A stretch of DNA of 64,000 nucleotides from Rhodoferax sp. (GCF_023700745.1 NZ_JAMPYG010000003.1:186001-250000), one strand, 5' to 3'; counted from the first letter of the stretch, positions 15,670 through 25,690 are shown. Made by a program: numbers and translations. The notes: a model not told the origin generated them from the sequence alone.

Positions 15670-18153
15670 CTATTTGATACAAACCGAACGCACCATTTTC
15701 AGGTCGGTCAACCCCATCAAGACTTTTTCCATACCGTCCATCTTCAGGGTACGCATGCCGCCTTCAACGGCGGCAGAAAAAATTTCAGCGACCCGCGCAC
15801 GTTCCTGGATCAGCTTCTTGATGCCGTCGTCGGCAATCAGCAATTCATGCAGGCCGACCCGGCCCTTGTAGCCGGTTTGATGGCATTTGTCGCAGCCCAC
15901 ATGGCGGTACAGTTTGAGTTCGCCGCCGTCGCTGAATTCGGTCTTCCAGCGTTCGAGGAGCTGTGCCAACTGTGCATCGTAATTGTCTCTCCATGAAGCA
16001 GAACGCCTCAATTCTTCGGCGTATTCCATGGCAAATAGATGCAACTCCTCTGCATCCGGCACATAGGATTCCTTGCAGGCACACAATTTCTTGGCCAGGC
16101 GTTGCGCCAGGATGCCCAGCAGTGCATCGGCAAAATTGAACGGGTCCATGCCCATATCGAGCAAGCGGGTGATGGACTCGGGGGCCGAGTTGGTGTGCAG
16201 CGTGGAAAACACCAGGTGACCCGTGAGCGATGCTTCAACACCCATGGCCACGGTTTCGTGGTCGCGCGACTCACCGACCATGATGATGTCTGGATCGGCC
16301 CGCAGAAAAGCGCGCATCACCAGTGCAAAGTCAATGCCGGCTTTTCTGTTGATCTGAACTTGGCGCAGGCCTTTCTGGGTAATTTCGACCGGATCTTCGG
16401 CGGTCCATATCTTGGTATCCGGCTTGTTGAGGTGCTTCAGGATTGAGTGCAGCGTGGTGGTCTTGCCCGAACCGGTGGGGCCGCACACATAAAACAGACC
16501 ATAGGGTTTCTCCACGGTTCTGATCACCCGCTCCATGTTGTGCGGCGTCAGTCCCAGCTTATCAAGCGGAATGGGTTCACCTGCGGCCAGAATCCGCATC
16601 ACCACGTCTTCCACCCCACCGGCCGAGGGGATCGTGGCCACACGCAACTCGATGTCTACCGGGCCGTACTTCTTGAATTTGATCTTGCCGTCCTGGGGCT
16701 TGCGGCGCTCCGAGATATCAAGATCACACATGATTTTCAGACGCGTCACCATGGCCTGGCGAAAATGGGCCGGCACTTCGATGTAGGGCTGCAATGAACC
16801 GTCAATGCGAAAGCGGACCCCCGTTTTCATTTTGCCGGGCATGGGCTCGACGTGGATGTCGGACGCCCCCTGATGGTAGGCATCCAGGATGATCTTGTTG
16901 ACAAACTTGACCAGCTCATTGTCAGCGGCGGCGGACTCCAGCGATTCGTCATTGCTGCCGTCGTCCATGGGTGAGTTGTCCATGTCAGCGAGCATGTCGC
17001 TGATGCTGCCGCTTTCAGCCTCGATGCCAAAGATCTGACCCAGGGTCTGCATGAACTCATAGTGCGTGGTGACGCGGTAGGCAAACTTGCTGAGACGCGG
17101 ATAAACCTGCGCCACGATGCGTGAGCTGCGCACAGCTTCAGGATCAAGACACATGATGACCAGACCGTCAGGCGACTCTTCCAGCGGAATCCAGCCCTGC
17201 TCGGTGATGAATTCGCGCTTGAGTTTGCCGTGCAGGTTCTCCGAACGAACGCGGCCCTCACTGAAAGGCTCGTAGGGCACGCCAAAGAACTTGGCCAGCG
17301 ACGGACCGATCTGGACCGTGCGCACCTGGTAGCTGTTGAGCAGCAGGTGCTCGACGGTTTGCCCCTGTTCGCGCGCCTGCTTCAGGCAGCCCTGCAATTC
17401 TTCTGCTGTCATCACGCCGCTGGCGACCAGGTCGTCGTACTTGGTGACCATGCGGCGAACGCTTTCTTCCTGTTTGCGAATGCGCTGCCGGATGGCGGTA
17501 GCCAGGGTTTTGCTGAGCCGGCTGATGCCTTCAACATCCAGATCACCGAACATCTGGTCATTTTTGTTATTGATGATTTGCAGTACGCCATGCAGCGTCT
17601 TGCCATCCAGAATCGGTGCCACCAGCATTTGACGCGTGCGGTAGCCAGTGCGCTTGTCCACCGCTTTCAAGAAGGTCAGGTCAGGATGCACCAGCTTCAG
17701 GGCTGCGTCATCATAGACGTCCGGCAAATTGACCAGCTTTTGACTGAAGGCGACATAACCCGCCACACTTTGCGGACTGATGGGAAGCTTCAGGTCCTGG
17801 TTGCTGTTGAGTCCGGTTTTGACCTTGGAAATAATGGCATTACGTTCCTCATTGACCACATACAGCGTCAGCCGATCAGCATTGAACAGCTCGCAAATAT
17901 CCGCACTCGACTCCAACATGATTTGCTCAATGTTGTCGGTTTCATGGATACGCGCAGTCACTTGTTGCAATTGCTTGTAAAAAAGCGCGTCAAGAGCCAT
18001 GTTGCCAAGATCCAGGCTGGGCTGTTCGTAGAGGGTTTTCATTTTTCCTTGTGTCACGGGCCTTGTGGATTTGGCTGACTTTACCGAACTGGCATTTTTA
18101 GCCGATTTAGCAACTCCCAGCTTTTGAAAAATTGTCGCCAACCAGCGGAACAT
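15670..18153 (-). CDS. GAF-domain GspE/PilB-type secretion or pilus assembly ATPase
   Basis: The 827-residue protein begins with a basic N-terminus, then a GAF sensor domain (about residues 50-200: ICELFNADRLTLYVVNEE..., LVAPILDGKTLHGVLQIINN). A MshEN-like domain (EELQGCLKQAREQGQTVEHL...) and the full GspE ATPase follow: SDIHVEP, Walker A GPTGSGKTTT, TAEDPVE, Walker B DIIMVGESRD, GHLVFSTLHTNSA. It also has a zinc-binding C-x-C / C-x2-C region (KLCACKE, CDKCHQTGYKGRVGLHE). No secretin or pilin genes are near. The ATG at 18153 is preferred; a GTG at 18171 would overlap the FHA gene. The upstream FHA and PP2C genes suggest phospho-dependent control. Confidence 0.88.
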   Translation of the reverse strand: MFRWLATIFQKLGVAKSAKNASSVKSAKSTRPVTQGKMKTLYEQPSLDLGNMALDALFYKQLQQVTARIHETDNIEQIMLESSADICELFNADRLTLYVVNEERNAIISKVKTGLNSNQDLKLPISPQSVAGYVAFSQKLVNLPDVYDDAALKLVHPDLTFLKAVDKRTGYRTRQMLVAPILDGKTLHGVLQIINNKNDQMFGDLDVEGISRLSKTLATAIRQRIRKQEESVRRMVTKYDDLVASGVMTAEELQGCLKQAREQGQTVEHLLLNSYQVRTVQIGPSLAKFFGVPYEPFSEGRVRSENLHGKLKREFITEQGWIPLEESPDGLVIMCLDPEAVRSSRIVAQVYPRLSKFAYRVTTHYEFMQTLGQIFGIEAESGSISDMLADMDNSPMDDGSNDESLESAAADNELVKFVNKIILDAYHQGASDIHVEPMPGKMKTGVRFRIDGSLQPYIEVPAHFRQAMVTRLKIMCDLDISERRKPQDGKIKFKKYGPVDIELRVATIPSAGGVEDVVMRILAAGEPIPLDKLGLTPHNMERVIRTVEKPYGLFYVCGPTGSGKTTTLHSILKHLNKPDTKIWTAEDPVEITQKGLRQVQINRKAGIDFALVMRAFLRADPDIIMVGESRDHETVAMGVEASLTGHLVFSTLHTNSAPESITRLLDMGMDPFNFADALLGILAQRLAKKLCACKESYVPDAEELHLFAMEYAEELRRSASWRDNYDAQLAQLLERWKTEFSDGGELKLYRHVGCDKCHQTGYKGRVGLHELLIADDGIKKLIQERARVAEIFSAAVEGGMRTLKMDGMEKVLMGLTDLKMVRSVCIK

Positions 18154-18161
18154 CGTACGGC

Positions 18162-18806
18162 TCAGGACCACACGAATTGCATCACCGTCCCGCTCAAGGC
18201 AATTTGATCACCCTGGTGCAACATGACCGGCTCCTGACCCACCGCCACGCCATTCAACAAGGGCACCCGTGCACCCTCGACATGGTGTACAAAATAATGT
18301 GCTTCGCGTCGCGTGATGGCGGCTACTGCCACGCCGGGCTTACCAAAGGTTGTCACTGTTTTTGTGAGCGGCAGTTCGCGTCCGGCGGACGGACCTGAGA
18401 CGACCTTGATAAGACCCTGGAGGCGCACGGGCGGCTCTGCCATATCCTGGAAAGCTTGTGGCCAAGTGGCATCGTACGGGGGTGCATCCTGGCTGTCCTG
18501 CACCTCGTCATCATTGCCGGACTCCAATGAAAAAATGATTTTTAATTGACCAATGGCAATGCTGTCATTTTCCTGCAGCACCTGCTTTTTAACCGCGCGA
18601 CCGTTGACATAAGTGCCATTGGTGCTGTCAAGGTCTTCAATCGTGACCTGCTGATCTTGTTGAATCAAGCAGGCGTGCCGACCACTGACCGCCTGGTTTT
18701 CAAGGACAACATCGTTGTAGGGACGCCTGCCCAGGGTCGTGCGTTTTTTGGTCAGGCTGACTTCCTTGATGAGTTCACCGTCAAGTCTGATGGTGATTTT
18801 TGGCAC
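18162..18806 (-). CDS. Two-FHA-domain protein
   Basis: The 214-residue protein has a canonical N-terminal FHA domain (TLGRRPYNDVVLENQAVSGRHA..., STNGTYVNG) that binds phosphothreonine. A degenerate second FHA-like domain follows (LPLTKTVTTFGKPGVAVAAI, AHYFVHHVEGARVPLLNGV). An acidic linker (SGNDDEVQDSQDAPP) separates them. It ends 8 bases before the GAF-GspE ATPase gene and begins 55 bases after the PP2C gene, so the three probably form an operon. The likely role is to recruit a phosphorylated partner, perhaps the ATPase; this is inference. Confidence 0.88.
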   Translation of the reverse strand: MPKITIRLDGELIKEVSLTKKRTTLGRRPYNDVVLENQAVSGRHACLIQQDQQVTIEDLDSTNGTYVNGRAVKKQVLQENDSIAIGQLKIIFSLESGNDDEVQDSQDAPPYDATWPQAFQDMAEPPVRLQGLIKVVSGPSAGRELPLTKTVTTFGKPGVAVAAITRREAHYFVHHVEGARVPLLNGVAVGQEPVMLHQGDQIALSGTVMQFVWS

Positions 18807-18861
18807 GAAAACCTCCTCAAAATGTTTTTAATTATCCACCAAACCAATGCGGCAGCCATCC

Positions 18862-19629
18862 TTAGCTGGCGGTCGCATTATGAGCCTGAATCAACATCAC
18901 CGTCACATTGTCGCGTCCGCCTTTGGCATTGGCCAGATAGATCAACGCAGACGCACGGGTGGCAATATCCGTGGCTTGACCCATCAGGTTGGCAATACTG
19001 TCATCGTCCACCATGTCACTCAAGCCATCGGAGCACATCAGATAAAGGTCATCGGCCTCGACCGGGTAAATCCTGACTTCGAGGGGCACCCTGGCTTCAA
19101 CGCCCAGAGCCCGGGTCAGCAAGTTGCGACCCGGGGCGCGGGCGGCAAGGGCGCGGGTGATCAAGCCGGCATCCACCTGCTCCTGCAGCATCGAATGGTC
19201 TTTGGTCATTTGCGCCAAAGCACCGCCGCGCAAACGATAACAACGTGAGTCACCCACATGGGTCAAGAACAGCCGGTCGCCCTTGAAAACGCCCGCCACC
19301 ACAGTGGTTCCCATGCCTTTGTAGGCGGGGTTGGTGGTGGCCGCTTGCCGGATCTCCTGATTGGCTCGCTCGACACTGACGACCAGCAAGCGGCAGAGGT
19401 CGTCCGGGTGATGCGACCGCTCGCTGTTTGACAACCAGTGCGTCAACGTTGCGGCAATCGAGGTGGTCGCCATGCTGCTGGCAACTTCGCCCGCGTTGTA
19501 CCCCCCCATGCCATCGGCCAACACCGCCACACCACAACTTTCGTCAAATACAAAGTTGTCTTCGTTGTTTTGACGAATCAGGCCCTGGTCAGTTCTCGCG
19601 CAATAGGCGTAGTTCAATTGTGAGGTCAT
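18862..19629 (-). CDS. PP2C-family serine/threonine protein phosphatase
   Basis: The 255-residue protein has the metal-binding PP2C motifs RTDQGLIRQNNEDNF, VLADGMGGYNAGEVAS, LTHVGDSRCYRLR, LYLMCSDGLSDMVDD and GGRDNVTVMLI. The soluble single-domain form acts as the partner of a Hanks-type Ser/Thr kinase; no kinase gene is in the window. AGGA stands about ten bases before the ATG. The neighbours are FHA and GAF-GspE genes, a set like that of phospho-controlled secretion systems. Confidence 0.9.
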   Translation of the reverse strand: MTSQLNYAYCARTDQGLIRQNNEDNFVFDESCGVAVLADGMGGYNAGEVASSMATTSIAATLTHWLSNSERSHHPDDLCRLLVVSVERANQEIRQAATTNPAYKGMGTTVVAGVFKGDRLFLTHVGDSRCYRLRGGALAQMTKDHSMLQEQVDAGLITRALAARAPGRNLLTRALGVEARVPLEVRIYPVEADDLYLMCSDGLSDMVDDDSIANLMGQATDIATRASALIYLANAKGGRDNVTVMLIQAHNATAS

Positions 19630-19715
19630 CAGATCAAGCTTCCTCTTCCATCAGGACCACGGCTGCGCTGCAAAAGTGTGGACCCAACCGCACCAGTCAA
19701 CCCCAGATACAACAA

Positions 19716-19744
19716 AGCCGGATTTTCCATCAGGAAATCCGGCT
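19716..19744 (-). terminator. Terminator hairpin downstream of sucCD
   Basis: AGCCGGATTT (19716-19725) and AAATCCGGCT (19735-19744) form a perfect 10-bp stem with a 9-base loop. On the minus strand it is followed by TTGTTGT. It lies 45 bases beyond the sucD stop, in the right place to end the sucCD transcript. Confidence 0.75.
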
Positions 19745-19789
19745 CGGGGCTTGGACTCGGTCAAAAACCTTGTTTTGCAGCCTTGAAAC

Positions 19790-20683
19790 TTACAGCATGG
19801 CTTTAAGCAGTTTGGCCATCTCGGACGGGTTGCGCGTGACCTTGAAGCCACACTCCTCCATCACGGCGAGCTTGGCTTCCGCGGTGTCGGCACCGCCGGA
19901 GATCAAAGCACCGGCGTGGCCCATGCGTTTGCCGGCAGGAGCCGTCACGCCCGCGATGAAGCCCACAATGGGTTTCTTCATGTTGAGCTTGCACCAGCGT
20001 GCGGCTTCAGCTTCGTCCGGACCACCGATTTCGCCGATCATGATGACCGCATCGGTGTCAGGGTCGTCGTTGAAAGCCTGCATCACGTCGATGTGCTTCA
20101 AACCGTTGATGGGGTCGCCACCAATACCGACGGCGCTGGACTGGCCCAGACCAATTTCGGTCAACTGTGCCACCGCTTCATAGGTCAGCGTGCCGGAGCG
20201 GCTGACCACGCCGATACGACCCTTGCGGTGGATGTGACCGGGCATGATGCCGATCTTGATCTCGTCAGGCGTGATCAGACCGGGGCAGTTGGGGCCCAGC
20301 AACAGGGTCTTCTTGCCGCCAGCGGCTTCCTTGGCTTTCATGCGGTTGCGCACTTCGAGCATGTCGCGCACCGGAATGCCTTCGGTGATGCAGATCGCCA
20401 GGTCCAGGTCAGCTTCAACGGCTTCCCAGATGGCGGCCGCAGCGCCCGACGGTGGCACATAAATCACGCTGACCGTAGCGCCCGTTTCCGAAGCCGCTTC
20501 CTTGACTGAAGCATAGATCGGGATATTGAAGATCGACTCGCCGGCCTTCTTGGGGTTGACACCCGCGACAAAGCAGTTTTTGCCATTGGCGTATTCCTGG
20601 CACTTTTCCGTGTGGAACTGGCCAGTTTTGCCGGTGATACCCTGGGTAATGACCTTGGTGTCTTTGTTGATGTAGATCGACAT
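19790..20683 (-). CDS. sucD: Succinyl-CoA synthetase alpha subunit
   Basis: The 297-residue subunit carries the CoA-binding Rossmann domain (TQGITGKTGQFHTEKCQEYA, VAGVNPKKAGE) and the ligase domain with the phosphohistidine region (GHAGALISGGADTAEAK). In the TCA cycle it makes ATP or GTP from succinyl-CoA together with SucC. Its length is normal. The gene lies 61 bases after sucC, with a hairpin in the gap. Confidence 0.96.
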   Translation of the reverse strand: MSIYINKDTKVITQGITGKTGQFHTEKCQEYANGKNCFVAGVNPKKAGESIFNIPIYASVKEAASETGATVSVIYVPPSGAAAAIWEAVEADLDLAICITEGIPVRDMLEVRNRMKAKEAAGGKKTLLLGPNCPGLITPDEIKIGIMPGHIHRKGRIGVVSRSGTLTYEAVAQLTEIGLGQSSAVGIGGDPINGLKHIDVMQAFNDDPDTDAVIMIGEIGGPDEAEAARWCKLNMKKPIVGFIAGVTAPAGKRMGHAGALISGGADTAEAKLAVMEECGFKVTRNPSEMAKLLKAML

Positions 20684-20702
20684 GATGTTTCCTAATCAGT
20701 TG

Positions 20703-20738
20703 GGGTCAGAGCACGCTGCTTCGCAAGTGGTCTGACCC
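20703..20738. repeat. Stem-loop between sucC and sucD
   Basis: GGGTCAGA (20703-20710) and TCTGACCC (20731-20738) form a perfect 8-bp stem; the loop contains CTGCTTCGCAAG, which can pair further. The element fills most of the 61-base sucC-sucD gap. It may be a dispersed repeat or an mRNA-processing or attenuation signal inside the operon; the window has no second copy to decide this. Confidence 0.5.
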
Positions 20739-20744
20739 GCAAAT

Positions 20745-21908
20745 TTATTTAGCGACTGCTTTAACTGCTGCTTGTGCAGCTTCTGCCATGGTGTCCACGG
20801 AAATGATCGGCAGGCCGCTGTCCTGCAGCATTTTCTTGCCCAGCTCTTCGTTGGTTCCCTTCATGCGCACGACCAGCGGCACATTCAGGTTGGTCGCCCT
20901 GCAGGCGGTAATCACGCCGGTGGCAATGGTGTCGCACTTCATGATGCCGCCAAAGATGTTGACCAGAATGGCCTCGACCTTGGGGTTCTTCAGCATGATC
21001 TTGAAGGCTTCGGTGACCTTCTCGGGGGTGGCACCGCCGCCCACGTCGAGGAAGTTGGCGGGTTCGGCGCCAAACAGCTTGATGGTGTCCATGGTCGCCA
21101 TGGCCAGGCCTGCGCCATTGACCAGACAGCCGATGTTGCCGTCCAGGCTGATGTAGGCCAGGTCGAATTTGCTGGCCTCGACTTCGGCCGGATCTTCTTC
21201 GTCCAGATCGCGGTAAGCGACGATTTCGGGGTGACGGTACAGGGCGTTGGAGTCAAAGTTGAACTTGGCATCCAGCGCAATCACATTGCCCTTGCCGTCG
21301 CGGTTCAGCGGGTTGATTTCGACCAGGGACGCGTCGGTGTCCATGTAGCACTTGTAGAGCTTCTGGAAGATGTCCACGGCTTGTGCCGTAGAGTCAGCAG
21401 GCATGCCAATGGCGTCTGCAATCTTCTTGGCTTGCGCCTCGCCCAGACCCGTCAGCGGATCGATGAATTCGGTGATGATTTTTTCGGGGGTGGAATGCGC
21501 CACTTCCTCGATGTCCATGCCGCCTTCGCTGGAGGCAATGAAGGCCACCTTTTGCGTGGCGCGGTCGGTCACCACGGACACGTAATATTCCTTCTGGATA
21601 TCGGCACCGTCTTCGATGTAGAGGCGACGCACCTTCTGGCCTTCGGGGCCGGTCTGGTGGGTCTTGAGTTGCATGCCCAGGATTTCCCCGGCCAGGCGCT
21701 TGACGTCATCAATGGTTTTGGCCACCTTGACGCCGCCACCCTTGCCACGGCCACCGGCATGAATCTGCGCCTTGACAACCCACACCGGGCCGCCGAGTTT
21801 TTGAGCGGCTTCCACCGCCTCTTGAACGGTGAACGCCGCAATGCCGCGGGGCACTGGCACACCAAATTGACGCAAGATTTCCTTGCCTTGGTACTCGTGA
21901 ATTTTCAT
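20745..21908 (-). CDS. sucC: Succinyl-CoA synthetase beta subunit
   Basis: The 387-residue subunit has an N-terminal ATP-grasp domain ([39 protein letters not shown]) and a C-terminal CoA-ligase domain ([40 protein letters not shown]). It is the nucleotide- and succinate-binding half of the TCA-cycle enzyme. It starts the sucCD operon and is divergent from argC with a 159-base gap that should hold both promoters; no strong consensus boxes stand out there. Confidence 0.96.
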   Translation of the reverse strand: MKIHEYQGKEILRQFGVPVPRGIAAFTVQEAVEAAQKLGGPVWVVKAQIHAGGRGKGGGVKVAKTIDDVKRLAGEILGMQLKTHQTGPEGQKVRRLYIEDGADIQKEYYVSVVTDRATQKVAFIASSEGGMDIEEVAHSTPEKIITEFIDPLTGLGEAQAKKIADAIGMPADSTAQAVDIFQKLYKCYMDTDASLVEINPLNRDGKGNVIALDAKFNFDSNALYRHPEIVAYRDLDEEDPAEVEASKFDLAYISLDGNIGCLVNGAGLAMATMDTIKLFGAEPANFLDVGGGATPEKVTEAFKIMLKNPKVEAILVNIFGGIMKCDTIATGVITACRATNLNVPLVVRMKGTNEELGKKMLQDSGLPIISVDTMAEAAQAAVKAVAK

Positions 21909-22067
21909 GAGCTCTCTCTCAGAAATGAATGGTTGATAGCCGTCTGACTTGCCAACAAGACAATATCAGGGACACCGTGCGAAGCAACACCGGACTGTAT
22001 CATGCTGCATTGCGGCAATCTGTTACCAGCCTTACGCGCGTATTATTTTTCAGGAGTTGACTTCACC

Positions 22068-23003
22068 ATGCACAAAATCTTCATTGACGGCGAAGCAGGC
22101 ACCACCGGTTTGCAAATTCGCGAACGCCTGCAAACCCTGCCAGGGGTCGAGCTCCTCAGCATCGCGCCCGAGCACCGCAAGGATGCTGCTGCCAAGCGCG
22201 AACTGATGGCGCAGGCCGATCTGGTGGTGCTGTGCCTGCACGACGATGCGGCGATTGAGTCGGTGGCCATGGTCGACGCAATGGCAGCCAGCACGGGTCA
22301 TCCTGGCCCCAAAATCATTGACGCCTCCACCGCGCACCGCACGGCCCCGGGCTGGGTCTATGGCTTTGCCGAATTGATGCCGGGACAGCGGGAGGCCATC
22401 CAGGGCGCGCGCCGCGTGGCCAATCCGGGCTGCTACGCCACCGGTGCCATTGCGCTGCTTCGGCCCCTCATCGATGCCGGCTTGATTCCAGTCGATTTCC
22501 CGCTGTGTCTGCCCTCGGTCAGTGGTTATTCGGGCGGGGGTCGGCCTATGATCGAAGCCTACGAACAGGGCACGGCACCGGCTTTTGAACTTTACGCACT
22601 GGGTTTGAAGCACAAACACATCCCGGAAATCATGGCCTGCACCGGCTTGACACGCCGCCCCTTGTTTGTACCCTCGGTCGGCAACTTCAAACAGGGCATG
22701 CTGGTGCAGCTGCCGCTGCATCTGGACCTGCTGCCAAACCAGCCCAGCGCTGACGATTTACAGCAAGCCCTGGTGCAACATTATGCGAACAGCGAATGGG
22801 TCAAGGTGATGCCTGCCACCCCGGACAACAAGCTCGATGCATTGGCGCTGGCTGGCACCAACCAGATGGAGCTGCGGGTATTTGCCAACCGTGACGCGGC
22901 GGATGGCTTCCGGCATGCGGTACTGGTGGCACGGCTGGACAACCTGGGCAAAGGCGCCAGTGGTGCGGCAGTACAGAACCTGCAATTGATGCTGGGTCTG
23001 TAA
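22068..23003 (+). CDS. argC: N-acetyl-gamma-glutamyl-phosphate reductase, short (type 2) form
   Basis: The 311-residue enzyme of arginine synthesis reduces N-acetylglutamyl phosphate with NADPH. It shows [17 protein letters not shown], the catalytic cysteine in [15 protein letters not shown], and [15 protein letters not shown]. The short length and [10 protein letters not shown] start mark the type-2 subfamily. AGGAG at 22052-22056 supports the ATG at 22068. A GC hairpin (CGGCAC/GTGCCG, 23028-23049) lies after the stop but lacks a T run, so it is a weak terminator at best. Confidence 0.93.
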   Translation: MHKIFIDGEAGTTGLQIRERLQTLPGVELLSIAPEHRKDAAAKRELMAQADLVVLCLHDDAAIESVAMVDAMAASTGHPGPKIIDASTAHRTAPGWVYGFAELMPGQREAIQGARRVANPGCYATGAIALLRPLIDAGLIPVDFPLCLPSVSGYSGGGRPMIEAYEQGTAPAFELYALGLKHKHIPEIMACTGLTRRPLFVPSVGNFKQGMLVQLPLHLDLLPNQPSADDLQQALVQHYANSEWVKVMPATPDNKLDALALAGTNQMELRVFANRDAADGFRHAVLVARLDNLGKGASGAAVQNLQLMLGL

Positions 23004-23062
23004 AACGCCCGACGCCTGCCCCCTTCACGGCACCCGGGCCGCCGTGCCGCGCGATATCAGAA

Positions 23063-23947
23063 TCAGCCGGCGCTGCCGTGGCGCAGCAAAAATGCCTCGA
23101 TGGCACGCGCCAGGGCCTCGGGTTGGTCATGCTGGATGTTGTGGCCGGCGTCGCCAATGGTGATGCTTTCGTGCCGGGCAAAGGCACCCATGCGCAGTTC
23201 TAACTGCGCCGGGTCATGCGCAAAGCGCTTGTTGACATAGCCATGCTCAGCCACCACCAGTTGCACCGGAGCGCTGATGCGACGCCAACTGCTCAGGGTG
23301 TCTTCCAGGTGGTAGCGCTGTGGCGACGGGATTTTGTGCCAGGGGTCACAGGCCATGGCGACCTGGCCATCGGGCTGGGTGAAGCTCACGGTCTGGGCCA
23401 GAAATGCAGCGCGTGCTTCAGTCAGGCGCGGGTTGGATACCGTGAGCCGGCGCGCCAGAGCGGCGTGGTTGGGGTAAGCGCGCATGGCGTGGGTTTTACC
23501 CGATTCGGTGAGCCACTGGCTCAGCTGGGTGCAGGCGTCGGTATCCGTGGGCACGGGCAGACCCAAAAAATCAATCATGCACAGCTGTGCCACTCGCTGC
23601 GGACGCAGGCCGGCAAAGATGCCGGCAATATTGGCCCCCATGCTGTGCCCCACCAGACGCACTGGCGCCGAACTGTAGTGGTCCAGAATCAGCGCCAGGT
23701 CAGCGTAATAGTCGGGGAACCAGTACGGGCGCGACAACCACTCGGATTGCCCATAGCCGCGCCAGTCGGGCGCCACCACATGCCAGCGTGACTGCAGCGC
23801 ATCCACCACAAACTGGAAGGTGGGCGACGAGTCCATCCAGCCGTGCAAAAAAAACACCATCGGTGCCTGGGGATCGCCCCAGTGCCGTATGGCGTAACGC
23901 AAGCCGCGTATCGACAAAAATTCAACACTCGAACTTTGATGAGACAT
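23063..23947 (-). CDS. Alpha/beta-fold hydrolase
   Basis: The 294-residue protein has an oxyanion loop (MVFFLHGWMDSSPTFQF), a nucleophile elbow (LVGHSMGANIAG, Ser as nucleophile) and a C-terminal catalytic histidine (IGDAGHNIQHDQPEALA). The substrate cannot be read from the sequence; the family includes epoxide hydrolases, esterases and C-C bond hydrolases. There is no signal peptide. It is convergent with argC and is followed downstream on the same strand by no close partner. Confidence 0.85.
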   Translation of the reverse strand: MSHQSSSVEFLSIRGLRYAIRHWGDPQAPMVFFLHGWMDSSPTFQFVVDALQSRWHVVAPDWRGYGQSEWLSRPYWFPDYYADLALILDHYSSAPVRLVGHSMGANIAGIFAGLRPQRVAQLCMIDFLGLPVPTDTDACTQLSQWLTESGKTHAMRAYPNHAALARRLTVSNPRLTEARAAFLAQTVSFTQPDGQVAMACDPWHKIPSPQRYHLEDTLSSWRRISAPVQLVVAEHGYVNKRFAHDPAQLELRMGAFARHESITIGDAGHNIQHDQPEALARAIEAFLLRHGSAG

Positions 23948-24037
23948 CAGACTGGTTTCCTGTCAAGAATCATGCCGCCATCCTGGCTTGGGCACGCCCG
24001 GGCGGGCGGCGCAGGAGGGCCTTTACTTTACATGGGC

Positions 24038-24487
24038 TCAATCATCGTCGCCCCCCGACACCAGCCGGTGAATGGTGTCACCGCCAAATCCACGGCTGGC
24101 CAGAAAGCGCATTTGCCGGGCCCGTTCGGTGGCGTCTTCGGGCGGGTGGCCAAATTTCTTGCCCCACACCTCGCGCGCGCGCTCGAGTTCGCTCGCACGC
24201 AAGCGGGTGACCGCAGCGGCGACGGCATCAGGCGAAAGACCTTTGGCCTGTAGCTCCATCTTGATGCGTGAGGCACCGAGTTTGGCGGCACGCCGATGGA
24301 CAACCGATTCGACCACCCGCTGCTCGCTGATAAAGCCCTTGGCCTGCAAATCATCCAGCGCCAGCGCCAGACTGCCCGGCGCGTCTTCAAAACGCTGCAG
24401 CTTGCGCTCCAGCTCGGCGCGTGAATGCTCACGACCGCTGAGCAGGCGCAAAGCGCGGCCTTTCAGGGAGGGCTGATCAAGGGCCAT
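24038..24487 (-). CDS. recX: Regulatory protein RecX
   Basis: The 149-residue RecA modulator is made of short three-helix repeats: LKGRALRLLSGREHSRAELERKL, ALDDLQAKGFISEQRVVESVV, and ASRIKMELQAKGLSPDAV. It limits RecA filament growth. It follows recA by 47 bases on the same strand, the standard recA-recX arrangement, so the LexA box upstream of recA probably controls it too. Confidence 0.92.
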   Translation of the reverse strand: MALDQPSLKGRALRLLSGREHSRAELERKLQRFEDAPGSLALALDDLQAKGFISEQRVVESVVHRRAAKLGASRIKMELQAKGLSPDAVAAAVTRLRASELERAREVWGKKFGHPPEDATERARQMRFLASRGFGGDTIHRLVSGGDDD

Positions 24488-24534
24488 GGGTCGCTGAATT
24501 CAGTTCAACACCGCTGCGCTGGCTGACTGGCACG

Positions 24535-25617
24535 TCAAGCCGCTTTTTTGCCTGCTGCCTTGACCTCTGCCAGCGATGCTTCGGCACCGGCCAGCAGTGG
24601 AATGCCCAGGGAAGCGCGCACCTTGTTTTCAATTTCTTGCGACAGGGCCGGGTTTTCTTTCAGAAATTCCCGCGCATTGTCACGGCCCTGGCCAATTTTT
24701 TCACCGTTGTAGGCGTACCAGGCGCCGGACTTGTCGAGAATATTGGCAGTGACGCCCATGTCGATGATCTCGCCTTCGCGGCTGATGCCCTGGCCGAAAA
24801 GAATGTCAAATTCAGCCGTCTTGAACGGCGGCGACACCTTGTTCTTGACCACCTTGACCTTGGTTTCGTTGCCGATGGCGTCGTCGCCCTTCTTGATGGT
24901 GCCGGTGCGCCGGATGTCAAGCCGCACCGAAGCGTAGAACTTGAGCGCATTGCCGCCGGTGGTCGTCTCAGGCGAACCAAACATGACACCGATCTTCATG
25001 CGGATCTGGTTGATGAAGATCACCATGCAGTTGGTTTTCTTGATGTGGGCGGTGAGCTTGCGCAAGGCCTGGCTCATCAGGCGGGCTTGCAAGCCGGGCA
25101 GGCTGTCGCCCATTTCGCCTTCCAGCTCGGCCTTGGGCGTCAAAGCCGCCACCGAATCCACCACGATCAGATCCACTGCGCCCGAACGCACCAGACTATC
25201 GACAATTTCGAGCGCCTGCTCACCGGTGTCGGGCTGGCTGATCAGCAGGTCCTGCAGGTTGACGCCGAGGTTTTGCGCGTACTGGATGTCCAGCGCGTGC
25301 TCGGCATCGACAAAAGCGCACTGGCCGCCGGTTTTCTGCATCTCGGCAATCACCTGCAGCGTCAAGGTGGTTTTGCCGCTGGATTCCGGACCGTAAATTT
25401 CCACCACCCGGCCGCGTGGCAGGCCGCCAACGCCAAGCGCGATGTCCAGCCCCAGCGAGCCGGTGGAGACCACCTGGATGTCTTCGATGACCTCGCCCTC
25501 GCCCAAACGCATGATGGTGCCCTTGCCAAATTGCTTTTCAATTTGAGCCAGCGCCACTTGCAGGGCTTTGGCTTTTTCGGGATTGATGGGGGGGGCGGCT
25601 CTGACGGGTGCGTCCAT
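24535..25617 (-). CDS. recA: Recombinase RecA
   Basis: The 360-residue protein starts at the ATG at 25617 ([19 protein letters not shown]). Walker A is [13 protein letters not shown], Walker B is [13 protein letters not shown], and the loop-2 region is [18 protein letters not shown]. It catalyses homologous strand exchange and LexA cleavage. A LexA-type box lies 58 bases before the start. Length and motifs are fully typical. Confidence 0.98.
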   Translation of the reverse strand: MDAPVRAAPPINPEKAKALQVALAQIEKQFGKGTIMRLGEGEVIEDIQVVSTGSLGLDIALGVGGLPRGRVVEIYGPESSGKTTLTLQVIAEMQKTGGQCAFVDAEHALDIQYAQNLGVNLQDLLISQPDTGEQALEIVDSLVRSGAVDLIVVDSVAALTPKAELEGEMGDSLPGLQARLMSQALRKLTAHIKKTNCMVIFINQIRMKIGVMFGSPETTTGGNALKFYASVRLDIRRTGTIKKGDDAIGNETKVKVVKNKVSPPFKTAEFDILFGQGISREGEIIDMGVTANILDKSGAWYAYNGEKIGQGRDNAREFLKENPALSQEIENKVRASLGIPLLAGAEASLAEVKAAGKKAA

Positions 25618-25674
25618 GGTTTCTCTCCTGGGGGTTGAGGTCAATTGCCAACAGCTTGGCATGGGCTGCATCTT

Positions 25675-25690
25675 CTGTTTTTAACAACAG
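25675..25690. promoter_or_regulatory. LexA (SOS) box of recA
   Basis: CTGTTTTTAACAACAG matches CTGT-N8-ACAG, the proteobacterial LexA operator, in the upstream region of recA where the promoter should lie. This supports SOS control of recA and recX. Confidence 0.75.

Noticed and set aside
20703..20738. tRNA-like cloverleaf between sucC and sucD
   Set aside because: Only one stem is present, and the 61-base gap is too short for a tRNA gene.
23028..23049. Rho-independent terminator after argC
   Set aside because: The CGGCAC/GTGCCG stem has no T run and lies close to the end of the convergent gene, so it is not listed as a terminator.
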